Source: Bradyrhizobium sp. CSS354
Lineage (GTDB): Bacteria; Pseudomonadota; Alphaproteobacteria; Rhizobiales; Xanthobacteraceae
DNA: 64,000 nt
NCBI RefSeq assembly: GCF_029051725.1
Contig: NZ_JAACFU010000004.1
Span: 62,001 to 126,000 of the forward strand
Direction: 5' to 3'
Below are positions 57,139-64,000 of this stretch, piece after piece (position 1 is the first letter of the stretch; each line of letters starts with the position of its first letter). The position numbers and the translations under genes were made by a program. Below the pieces are notes generated by a model, which ran no database searches, was not told the origin of the DNA, and saw only the letters and a program-made list of their open reading frames with translations.

Positions 57139-57456
57139 CTAGCTTTTCGCGTCTTTGCCCAACAGCAACTGGCCGCGCTTGCGGATCGTGGCCTGAGCCA
57201 TCTCCGCAAAGCGCTGCAGCAGCCAAGGCAGCACCACCTGTACCTTGACATGGTCGTCGCCGACGTCGACCTGCCCCGTTGCTATCTGCCCGAGCGCGCG
57301 GATGCGGAAGTTCATGCTGTCGCCGTTCCAGCGCTCCTCCTCGACCTGCACCACCGGAATGCTGGCGGCAGCGCGGCCGAGCCCGGTCTTGAGACGGCGC
57401 ACCGCCTCCTCGCGGCCGAGACGGTGGGGAATGGAGACGACAAGCGGTGCTGACAT
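57139..57456 (-). CDS. Polyhydroxyalkanoic acid system family protein
   Basis: The 105-residue soluble protein matches the PHA_gran_rgn family (PLVVSIPHRLGREEAVRRL, then a beta-rich middle and VVLPWLLQRFAEMAQATIRKRGQLLL). The family is associated with polyhydroxyalkanoate granules by gene context; its precise role is unknown. No phaC or phaP lies in this window. Confidence 0.87.
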   Translation of the reverse strand: MSAPLVVSIPHRLGREEAVRRLKTGLGRAAASIPVVQVEEERWNGDSMNFRIRALGQIATGQVDVGDDHVKVQVVLPWLLQRFAEMAQATIRKRGQLLLGKDAKS

Positions 57457-57553
57457 GGCTCTGCCCGGTTAGTGATTGAACCTCACATAATCATGCCCCC
57501 CAGTGCCACAAAGGTTCCATGCAAGTGGAGCGTGCAACCGGTGTTTCATATGG

Positions 57554-57578
57554 GGAACTTTAAAACCTGCGGCAAGTT
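57554..57578 (+). promoter_or_regulatory. EcfG-type promoter upstream of DUF3309 gene
   Basis: GGAAC (57554-57558), 16-bp spacer, AGTT (57575-57578), one mismatch from GGAAC-N16/17-CGTT. It lies 63 bp before the ATG. Confidence 0.6.
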
Positions 57579-57640
57579 GCCCTCGCACAACGGGACAGGT
57601 TGCAACGACCCTTCCAACGAAGGGCTGGAGGAGATTTCGC

Positions 57641-57805
57641 ATGTCTATCGGTACGATCATTCTGATCATTTTGGTCATCGCGCTGCTCGGCGGCTTCAGC
57701 GGCATCGGCGGCGGCCCGTTCTACGGCACCGGCTATTACGGCGGCGGCGGTCTCGGGCTCGTCATCGTGATCCTGCTGATCCTGCTGCTGCTGGGACGGA
57801 TCTAG
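57641..57805 (+). CDS. DUF3309 small membrane peptide
   Basis: The 54-residue protein has two very hydrophobic segments around a Gly/Tyr-rich loop (IGTIILIILVIALLGG and LGLVIVILLILLLLG). It matches the short DUF3309 family common in rhizobia and seen in stress regulons. GGAGGAG lies about eight bases before the ATG at 57641. Function unknown. Confidence 0.85.
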   Translation: MSIGTIILIILVIALLGGFSGIGGGPFYGTGYYGGGGLGLVIVILLILLLLGRI

Positions 57806-57814
57806 CCGGGTTCG

Positions 57815-57902
57815 GTAGGGTGGGTTAGCCGCAAGGCGTAACCCACCTCTTTCTTTCCGCGTCGACAAAAGTGGTGGGTTACGCTTCGCTAACCCACCCT
57901 AC
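57815..57902. repeat. Palindromic intergenic repeat, family D
   Basis: GTAGGGTGGGTTAG at the left end is the exact inverse of CTAACCCACCCTAC at the right end, with a second inverted pair inside (GTAACCCACC and GGTGGGTTAC). It lies between convergent genes and its right end overlaps the ligD stop codon. Confidence 0.85.
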
Positions 57903-60583
57903 TTCTTTTTATCCGCCAGCTTCTTGATCGCTGCCTTGATCGACACGGCTGCATCGTCATAACCATCCCACGCCTTCGACCGCGACAGCAGGCCGGGCAC
58001 GCTACGCAGCGTGTAGCGCTTCGGATCGAGATCGGTCTTCACCTGCGCCCAGGTGAGCGGCATCGACACAGTGGCACCGGCGCGCGCACGCGGCGACAGC
58101 GGGGCCACCGCCGTCGACATGCGATCGTTGCGCAAATAGTCCAGGAAGATCTTTCCCATTCGCAGCTTCTTCGACATGTTGAGCAGATAGCGCTCGGGAT
58201 TGTCGTCCGCCATCCACTGGCAGACACCTTGCGCGAAGGCCTTGGCTTCTTTCCAGCTCACCTGGTCGCGCGCGCCATGTCGCAGCGGTACCACGACGTG
58301 CAGGCCCTTGCCGCCGGTGGTCTTGCAGAAGCTCTCCATGCCGATGTCGGTCAGCCGCTGCCGCATCTCCTTGGCGGCCTCGACGACGTCGGCGAAGACG
58401 ACGTCGGGCGCGGGATCGAGATCGAACACCAGCCGGCCCGGAGTATCGTAGGCGTAAGGCGCGCAATTCCAGGGATGCAACTCGACGCCGCCGATCTGCG
58501 CCACGGCCGCGAGCCCCTCGATGCGATCGATCTGCAAATAAGGCTTGCGGTCGCCGGAGACCCGCGCGAGCTCCAGGAGGTTCGACGTGCCCTGCATGGC
58601 GTGGCGCTGGAAGAAGCATTCGCCCTTGATGCCGTCAGGGGCGCGGATCAGCGAACATGGCCGGCCCTTCAGGTGCACGATCATCCACTCGCCGACGGCT
58701 TCGAGATAGCGCGCGAGATCCAGCTTGGTGACGGGATCGCCATTGCCGTCGTCCGGCCAGAGCTCCTTGTCCGGCTTGGAGATGACGACACCCATCACTT
58801 CGGCACTGCCACCTTGCGCCGTTCGTGCGCCGGTCTTCGCTTGCGCGCGCGGCTTGGCACGCCGCTTGGTCGAGGGCTCGGCAAGCTCGGTATCGACCGG
58901 TGTCTCGGCCTCGACCTCCTCCGCCGGCTTGTCCTGCCGCAGACCCTTGAAGGCGGCCTGGCGGATGTTGCCGTCGGCAGTGAAGCCGGCGAACTCGATC
59001 TCCGCCACAAGCTCCGGCTTCAGCCAGTGCACCTCGCGCGCTTTTTTCGGTGCGTTCTTGCCGCCAAAGGGGCTTTGCTTGGCCTCCATAGCCTTCAAGG
59101 ACGGCATGATGCGCTTGACCTTGTCGGCGCCGAAGCCGGTTCCGACCATCCCGACGAAGGCGAGATGATCGCCGCGGTGCACGCCGGCCATCAGCGAACG
59201 GAATTTACCATTGGTGGTCTTGTAGCCGCCGATCACGACCTCATGGCCGGCACGGCATTTGGCCTTGGTCCAGCTTTCTGTCCGCCCCGAACGATAAGGT
59301 GCGTCCAGCTTCTTCGACACCACGCCCTCGAGCTCGAGCTTACAGGCCGATTGCAGCACGGCGTCGCCGCCGCTTTCGAAATGCTCGACATAGCGAATCT
59401 GGCTCGATTTTTTCTTGCGTGCCTCCAGGAGCTCCTTGAGGCGGTCCTTGCGCTCCCCGAGCGGCAGCCGCCGCAAATCGAGGCGTTCGACGAACAGGAG
59501 GTCGAAAGCGAAGAAGATGAGCTCGTCGGTCTTGCCGTCCGAGAGCGCGGCCTGAAGCGACGAAAAGTTCGGTGCCCCATTGTGGTCGAGCGCGACGATC
59601 TCGCCGTCGATCATCAAATCCGGCAACGCGCCCGCTTCCTTCGCGATGCTTGCGAATTTTTCGGTCCAGTCGAGGCCTTTGCGCGTCTTCAACGTCGCCT
59701 TGCCGCCCTCGACCCGCAGCTGCACGCGGTAGCCGTCGAACTTGATCTCGTGGCACCAGCCATCGCCACCCGGCGGGCGCTCGACCGAGGTGCAGAGCTG
59801 CGGCGCGACGAAATCCGGCATCTCCGCCTTCTTCGCGGTCGTCGCGGTTGTGGCTTTCTTCTTTGCCGTCTTGCCGGTCTTCAACGCCGCGCGGGGTGCC
59901 GGCTTGACCGTGCGCTCTTTCGCCTCGTCCGCCCGGTTGGACTGCCAGACCGCGTCGGCCTTGGCCTTGGTGCCCTTCGCCAGCATGAACGGTTTTGGCG
60001 CCCGGCCTTTGCCTCCGGCGATCTGCTCCATCGCACGGCCGGAGGCGACCGACTTGTCCTCCTCGAGAATGTCGTTGTCTGCGCCCTCGCGGACATGTTC
60101 GTCGCGATGCTTGATCAAGAGCCAATTGGTCCGCTTGCCGCCGGTGCGGTCGTTGCGCATGCGCACCAGGACCCAGCTACCGTGCAGCTTCTCGCCATGC
60201 AGGGTGAATTTCAAATCGCCCTTCTTGAAACCGCGTTCGGGATCTTCGGATTCCCAGGTGCCGCGGTCCCACAGCATGACCGTGCCGCCGCCGTATTGGC
60301 CCTCCGGAATCGTACCCTCGAAGTCGCCATAGTCGAGCGGGTGGTCCTCGACCTCGACGGCCAGCCGCTTGTCGTGCGGATCGAGCGAGGGCCCTTTCGT
60401 CACCGCCCAGGACTTGAAGACGCCGTCGAACTCGAGCCGCAGATCGTAGTGCAGCCGCGAGGCGTCATGTTTCTGGATCACGAAGCGCCGCTGCTTCGAT
60501 TGCGCCACCGCGGTCTTTCCCGACGGCTCCGGCGTCTTCTCGAAATCACGTTTCTGTCGATACTTGGAGAGCTTTTGCAGCAC
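57899..60583 (-). CDS. ligD: Multifunctional ATP-dependent DNA ligase D
   Basis: The 894-residue end-joining enzyme has three modules in the order phosphoesterase, ligase, polymerase. The phosphoesterase shows His39, His45 and Asp47 ([15 protein letters not shown]). A Lys/Ala-rich linker follows (about 205-255). The ligase nucleophile is Lys281 in [12 protein letters not shown]. The OB fold ends near 560. After a second basic linker the primase-polymerase has Asp721 and Asp723 in [10 protein letters not shown]. It repairs double-strand breaks with Ku, which is encoded divergently. Confidence 0.96.
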   Translation of the reverse strand: MLQKLSKYRQKRDFEKTPEPSGKTAVAQSKQRRFVIQKHDASRLHYDLRLEFDGVFKSWAVTKGPSLDPHDKRLAVEVEDHPLDYGDFEGTIPEGQYGGGTVMLWDRGTWESEDPERGFKKGDLKFTLHGEKLHGSWVLVRMRNDRTGGKRTNWLLIKHRDEHVREGADNDILEEDKSVASGRAMEQIAGGKGRAPKPFMLAKGTKAKADAVWQSNRADEAKERTVKPAPRAALKTGKTAKKKATTATTAKKAEMPDFVAPQLCTSVERPPGGDGWCHEIKFDGYRVQLRVEGGKATLKTRKGLDWTEKFASIAKEAGALPDLMIDGEIVALDHNGAPNFSSLQAALSDGKTDELIFFAFDLLFVERLDLRRLPLGERKDRLKELLEARKKKSSQIRYVEHFESGGDAVLQSACKLELEGVVSKKLDAPYRSGRTESWTKAKCRAGHEVVIGGYKTTNGKFRSLMAGVHRGDHLAFVGMVGTGFGADKVKRIMPSLKAMEAKQSPFGGKNAPKKAREVHWLKPELVAEIEFAGFTADGNIRQAAFKGLRQDKPAEEVEAETPVDTELAEPSTKRRAKPRAQAKTGARTAQGGSAEVMGVVISKPDKELWPDDGNGDPVTKLDLARYLEAVGEWMIVHLKGRPCSLIRAPDGIKGECFFQRHAMQGTSNLLELARVSGDRKPYLQIDRIEGLAAVAQIGGVELHPWNCAPYAYDTPGRLVFDLDPAPDVVFADVVEAAKEMRQRLTDIGMESFCKTTGGKGLHVVVPLRHGARDQVSWKEAKAFAQGVCQWMADDNPERYLLNMSKKLRMGKIFLDYLRNDRMSTAVAPLSPRARAGATVSMPLTWAQVKTDLDPKRYTLRSVPGLLSRSKAWDGYDDAAVSIKAAIKKLADKKK

Positions 60584-60639
60584 GACTGGTCCCGGATTCT
60601 CTTTCGGCGTGGAAGCCTATCACGGCCCGCACCCCACCC

Positions 60640-60664
60640 GGAACCAAAACCCCGCGGGACGGTT
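60640..60664 (+). promoter_or_regulatory. EcfG-type promoter of ku
   Basis: GGAAC (60640-60644), 16-bp spacer, GGTT (60661-60664), one mismatch from the consensus in the -10. It lies 38 bp before the ku ATG and is interleaved with the ligD promoter on the other strand. Confidence 0.65.
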
Positions 60665-60672
60665 GGGGTTCC
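60648..60672 (-). promoter_or_regulatory. EcfG-type promoter of ligD
   Basis: Minus strand GGAAC (60672-60668), 16-bp spacer, GGTT (60651-60648). The whole 60640-60672 block is an imperfect palindrome, so each promoter's -10 lies just inside the other's -35. About 65 bp before the ligD start. Confidence 0.65.
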
Positions 60673-60701
60673 AAACTAACTCGAAGACGCTGGAGAACGG
60701 A

Positions 60702-61586
60702 ATGGCACCGCGCGCCTATTGGAAGGGAACGTTGAAGCTCTCGCTGGTCAGTTGCCCCGTTGTGCTTTATCCGGCGACCACCGCGGCCGAGAAGACGCGG
60801 TTTCACATGATCAACCGCGAGACCGGCAACCGATTGAAGCAGCAGATGATCGACGCCGAGACCGGCGACGTCGTCGAAAGCGACCAGAAGGGACGCGGCT
60901 ACGAGCTGCGCAAGGGTAAATACGTCGAGATCGAGCCGGAGGAGCTCGAAGCGGTCCAGATCGAGAGCAACCACACCATCGACATCGAGAGTTTTGTGCC
61001 GAGCGACGAGATCGACCAGCGCTATCTCAACCATCCCTACTACATCGCGCCCGACGGCAAGGCCGCAGTCGATGCCTTTGCCGTGATCCGCGACGCCATG
61101 AAGGACCAGGATCGCGTCGCGCTCGCCAAGATCGTGCTCACCAATCGCGAGCACATCATCGCGATCGAGCCGCTCGGCAAAGGTCTGCTCGGCACCACGC
61201 TGCGCTTCCCCTACGAACTGCGCGACGAAGACCAGTTCTTCGACGATATCAAGAGCCCGAAGATCACCAAGGACATGGTCGAGCTCGCGGGCCACATCCT
61301 CCAGACCAAGGCTTCCCATTTCGATCCCAGCAAGTTCAAGGACGACTACGAGAACGCGCTGAAGGCCCTGGTGAAGCGCAAGGCCAGCGGCAAGACGATC
61401 GAACTGCCGGAGCCCGAGGAGAAGCCGAGCAATGTCGTCAGCCTGATGGATGCGCTGAAGCAGAGCCTGAAGGGCCGCGGCGGGAAGAAGACCGCGGCCA
61501 AGTCCCATGCGCGCCGGGCGTCGGGGCGAACGCGCGCCGCGAAGAAGACGCATCGATCGACGGCGCGGCAGAGGAAGGCGAGCTGA
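60702..61586 (+). CDS. ku: Ku protein, non-homologous end joining
   Basis: The 294-residue Ku homodimer subunit binds DNA ends and recruits LigD. The core domain starts MAPRAYWKGTLKLSLVSCPV, contains RYLNHPYYIAPDGK and TNREHIIAIEP, and ends with a Lys/Arg-rich tail (about 262-294) that may bind DNA. The ATG at 60702 gives the usual family start; an upstream extension in the same frame is not conserved-looking. Confidence 0.96.
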   Translation: MAPRAYWKGTLKLSLVSCPVVLYPATTAAEKTRFHMINRETGNRLKQQMIDAETGDVVESDQKGRGYELRKGKYVEIEPEELEAVQIESNHTIDIESFVPSDEIDQRYLNHPYYIAPDGKAAVDAFAVIRDAMKDQDRVALAKIVLTNREHIIAIEPLGKGLLGTTLRFPYELRDEDQFFDDIKSPKITKDMVELAGHILQTKASHFDPSKFKDDYENALKALVKRKASGKTIELPEPEEKPSNVVSLMDALKQSLKGRGGKKTAAKSHARRASGRTRAAKKTHRSTARQRKAS

Positions 61587-61593
61587 CCTGCTC

Positions 61594-61673
61594 CGTCATT
61601 GCGAGCGCAGCGAAGCAATCCAGTATCTTTCCGCGGAGGGATTCTGGATTGCTTCGCTGCGCTCGCAATGACG
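61594..61673. repeat. Palindromic intergenic repeat, family A
   Basis: Full copy eight bases after the ku stop, between convergent genes. Confidence 0.9.
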
Positions 61674-61705
61674 ATGTTGATGCAGGCTTGCGCCGCCATT
61701 TCGGT

Positions 61706-61789
61706 CGTCATGCCCGGGCTTGTCCCGGGCATCCACGTTCTCGATGCCGCGTCAGGACGTGGATGGCTGGGACAAGCCCGGCCATGACG
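61706..61789. repeat. Palindromic intergenic repeat, family B
   Basis: Second copy of the CGTCATGCCCGGGCTTG family, next to a family A copy and 20 bp before the kdpE stop. The arms agree with those at 3667-3753; the central loop differs. Confidence 0.88.
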
Positions 61790-61809
61790 GATCGTCGCAC
61801 GTGGGCAGC

Positions 61810-62499
61810 CTAATCCCCCGCCCTCAGCCGATACCCAATCCCCGTCTCCGTCAGCACAAATTGCGGCCGTTCCGGATCGGCTTCGATCTTCTGCCGGAGT
61901 TGGCGGACATAGACGCGCAGATATTGCGCATCCGTCAGTTCATCCCAGAGCTCCCTCAGCAGGAAGCGGTGGGTAAGCACCTTGCCGGCGTGCTGCACCA
62001 GCACACGCAGGAGGTCATATTCCTTCGGCGACAGTTTGACGTCGCGCTCGCCGACCTTGACGATCCGGCGCACCAGATCGACCGAGAGACCGCCGGCACG
62101 AAACACCGGGCGCTCGCCCTGGATCTGAAGCTGGTGCCTCAGCGCGGCGCGCAGGCGCGCCAGCAGTTCGTCCATGCCGAACGGCTTTGTCAGGTAATCG
62201 TCGGCACCGAGATCGAGCGCCTGCACCTTGCCGCCCTCGTCGCCACGGCTCGACAACACCACGATCGGCACAGCTTCATTGCGGGCGCGGATGGTACGCA
62301 ACAAGTCGTGGCCCTGGATGTCGGGCAGGCCGAGATCGAGGATGATCAGCGCCGGATCCTCGCTGAGCTTCTCCAGCGCGGTCTTGCCGCTCGACGCCTC
62401 CAGGATCTCATAGCCCTGCGTCGAGAGCCCCATCCGCAGCAATTTGCGGATCGGCGGCTCGTCGTCGATGACCAGCACTTTGATCGGGGCAGCGCTCAT
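61810..62499 (-). CDS. kdpE: KdpE response regulator
   Basis: The 229-residue OmpR-type regulator has acidic residues Asp12/Asp13 (VIDDEPP), phospho-acceptor Asp55 (LIILDLGLPD), Lys in YLTKPFG, and a winged helix with LSPKEYDLLRVLVQHAGKVLTH and YLRVYVRQLRQKIE. It controls the high-affinity potassium ATPase kdpFABC, which is not in the window. Its ATG overlaps the kdpD stop. Confidence 0.94.
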   Translation of the reverse strand: MSAAPIKVLVIDDEPPIRKLLRMGLSTQGYEILEASSGKTALEKLSEDPALIILDLGLPDIQGHDLLRTIRARNEAVPIVVLSSRGDEGGKVQALDLGADDYLTKPFGMDELLARLRAALRHQLQIQGERPVFRAGGLSVDLVRRIVKVGERDVKLSPKEYDLLRVLVQHAGKVLTHRFLLRELWDELTDAQYLRVYVRQLRQKIEADPERPQFVLTETGIGYRLRAGD

Positions 62500-64000
62500 G
62501 CGGCGGTATCCAATGCGCGGGTCCGGGCCGGAATGGGCAGACGGATGGTCAGAACCGCACCGCTCCGGTCGCCGCGATTCGCGGCCGAGATCGTGCCATG
62601 CATCGCCTCGACGAAGCCGCGGGAAATGGCGAGCCCGAGCCCGGTGCCGGGCCGGACATGGTCACCCTTCTGCACGCGATAAAACTTGTCGAACACGCTC
62701 TCGAGCTCCTCGGACGGAATGCCGTCGCCCTCGTCGGCAATCTGGAGCACCACATGATCGCTGTCGCGCCGGCTGCGAATAGAGACGGTCGCGTGGGGCG
62801 GCGAATATTTGGCGGCGTTGTCGAGCAGGTTGAACAGCACCTGCTCGAACAGCACCGCATCGAGCTGGAGCATAGGAAGGTCTGCGGCCAACTCCAACTC
62901 CACCTTGTGAGCGGCGAGGATCTTGGCTGCACGCCGGAGCGCGCTGCCGACGATCTCTCCGAGATCGTGCAACGCAGCGTTGGGCACGATGGCGCCGGAT
63001 TCGAGCTTGGTCATGTCGAGCAGATTGGCGATGAAGCGGTTGAGCCGTTCGGATTCGTCGATCACGGTCGCGAGCAGGTCGCGCTTCTCAGTGTCGGAGA
63101 GCGCGCTGGCGAGATCGCGCATGGTCGAGGCCGCACCCAGCACGGATGCGAGCGGCGTCTTCAGGTCGTGTGAAATCGAGGTGAGCAATGCGGAACGCAG
63201 CCGCTCGGATTCGACGGAGCGCTTGACGCGATCGACGTCCTCGACCAGCAGCACGCGCTCGATCGCCAGCGCGCCCTGGTCGACCAGCGCGTCGAGCAGC
63301 CGGCGCTGGTCCGGCGTCAGCAAGGGACCGGTGCGATCGTCGTCAATGCCGATCACGCCGATCGGTCCGCGCCCGGTGCGCATCGGCAGGAACAGCCGCT
63401 TTGCGCCCGGCAGCGTGTCCGACCCGCGGCCTGCAGGCCGATCGTTGCTCCAGGCCCAGTTGGCAGCGGCAAGGTCGGCCTGATCGAGATCGTCCTCGGG
63501 CGGATAGCCCGACTTCACCGTGAGCAGGCCTTCGTCCGGCAACAGCAGCACCACGCGGACTTTCAGCATCAGCGCGATCTGGTAGGCGGTCGCCCACAGC
63601 ACGTCGTCGAGCGTGCCGGTGCCGGCGAGCTTGCGGCTGAAAGCATAGAGCTGCTCGGTGGTCCGGATGCGGCCGATCGCAGCATCGGCCTGGGTGCGGA
63701 CCCGCCCCGCAACATTCGACACCACGAACGCAATCAGCATGAAGAAAAAGAATGCCGCGACGTTGGTCGGATCGGTGATGGTGAAGGTATAGACCGGCGG
63801 CAGAAAGAAGAAATTGTAGGCGAGCGACGCTGCGACACTCGCAAGCAACGACGGCCACAATCCGTAGCGCACGGCAACCGTCACCACGGCGGTCAGAAAC
63901 ATCAGGTCGACGTTCTCAATGCCGAAATAGGGCTTGATGGCCACGGCGGCAGCGAGGCCAAGCGCGGTGATCCCGAGTGCCTTCAGGTAGGGTCGCGCAT
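62496..64000 (-). CDS. kdpD: KdpD sensor histidine kinase, partial, N-terminal half beyond window
   Basis: About 501 C-terminal residues are present. They begin at the first membrane segments (RPYLKALGITALG, then YFGIENVDLMFL and NFFFLPPVYTFTITDP), four helices in all, then a GAF-like domain, the phospho-acceptor His in SISHDLKTPLASVLGAAS, and the ATPase motifs LLDNAAKYSPP, ADEGDGIP and GTGLGLAISRG. The frame is open to base 64000, so the N-terminal KdpD/universal-stress domains lie outside. It senses potassium or turgor and phosphorylates KdpE. Confidence 0.95.
   Translation of the reverse strand, partial: ARPYLKALGITALGLAAAVAIKPYFGIENVDLMFLTAVVTVAVRYGLWPSLLASVAASLAYNFFFLPPVYTFTITDPTNVAAFFFFMLIAFVVSNVAGRVRTQADAAIGRIRTTEQLYAFSRKLAGTGTLDDVLWATAYQIALMLKVRVVLLLPDEGLLTVKSGYPPEDDLDQADLAAANWAWSNDRPAGRGSDTLPGAKRLFLPMRTGRGPIGVIGIDDDRTGPLLTPDQRRLLDALVDQGALAIERVLLVEDVDRVKRSVESERLRSALLTSISHDLKTPLASVLGAASTMRDLASALSDTEKRDLLATVIDESERLNRFIANLLDMTKLESGAIVPNAALHDLGEIVGSALRRAAKILAAHKVELELAADLPMLQLDAVLFEQVLFNLLDNAAKYSPPHATVSIRSRRDSDHVVLQIADEGDGIPSEELESVFDKFYRVQKGDHVRPGTGLGLAISRGFVEAMHGTISAANRGDRSGAVLTIRLPIPARTRALDTAA

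Noticed and set aside
58229..60679. 816-codon open frame antisense to ligD
   Set aside because: High GC leaves long antisense frames; the minus strand encodes a full LigD with catalytic motifs, and the antisense product has no recognisable domain.

Overview
The window looks like chromosomal DNA of a Bradyrhizobium of the japonicum/diazoefficiens type. It is GC-rich and densely coded. It carries a residue-for-residue match to the active site of the B. japonicum D-tartrate dehydratase, several multi-copy intergenic palindromes, and promoters of the alphaproteobacterial EcfG general-stress type. The genus call is inference from protein and repeat style; no 16S gene is present. I saw no tRNA, rRNA, CRISPR, prophage or insertion sequence.

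Layout. 1-10 kb: a truncated CPA2 cation:proton antiporter, an MFS transporter divergent from an AraC regulator, malonyl-CoA decarboxylase, a GIY-YIG nuclease set among palindromic repeats, D-tartrate dehydratase, and an amidase-glutathione peroxidase-DUF3297 unit. 10.3-15.4 kb: pqqABCDE followed by an S33 peptidase and a frameshifted small protein. 15.6-20.3 kb: a three-gene 2-oxoacid:ferredoxin oxidoreductase unit (FAD/ferredoxin protein, KorA, KorB), preceded by an Irr-box-like palindrome. 20.3-25.4 kb: small exported proteins, an adenylate cyclase fused to a formylglycine-generating-enzyme-like domain, and an ArsR-AHSA1-membrane protein-DUF1801 operon with twin operators.

25.5-30.4 kb holds the stress operon prkA-DUF444-spoVR behind a consensus EcfG promoter. 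31.6-39.1 kb is a central-carbon operon: transaldolase/phosphoglucose isomerase fusion, gnd, zwf, pgl, gluconokinase and a HAD phosphatase. 39.1-57.1 kb is a glycogen/trehalose island: a GH15 enzyme and malQ on the minus strand, then a GlgE-like protein, treS-mak fusion, glgB, glgX, treZ and treY on the plus strand with overlapping or nearly touching starts. 57.1-61.6 kb holds a PHA-granule family protein, a DUF3309 peptide and the divergent ligD/ku end-joining pair. 61.8-64 kb is kdpE and the C-terminal half of kdpD, cut by the window edge.

How it fits together. Glycogen breakdown (glgX, malQ, GH15) feeds trehalose synthesis (treZ/treY, treS) and the neighbouring pentose-phosphate genes. EcfG-type promoters precede prkA, the GH15 gene, malQ, DUF3309, ligD and ku, so much of the second half looks like a general-stress block (storage, trehalose, DNA end joining). 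The most surprising gene is the GlgE homologue at 43132-45078: it keeps the nucleophile Asp but has Lys in place of the general acid/base Glu and has lost the phosphate-site motif, although it sits directly upstream of the maltokinase-bearing TreS fusion that should feed it.
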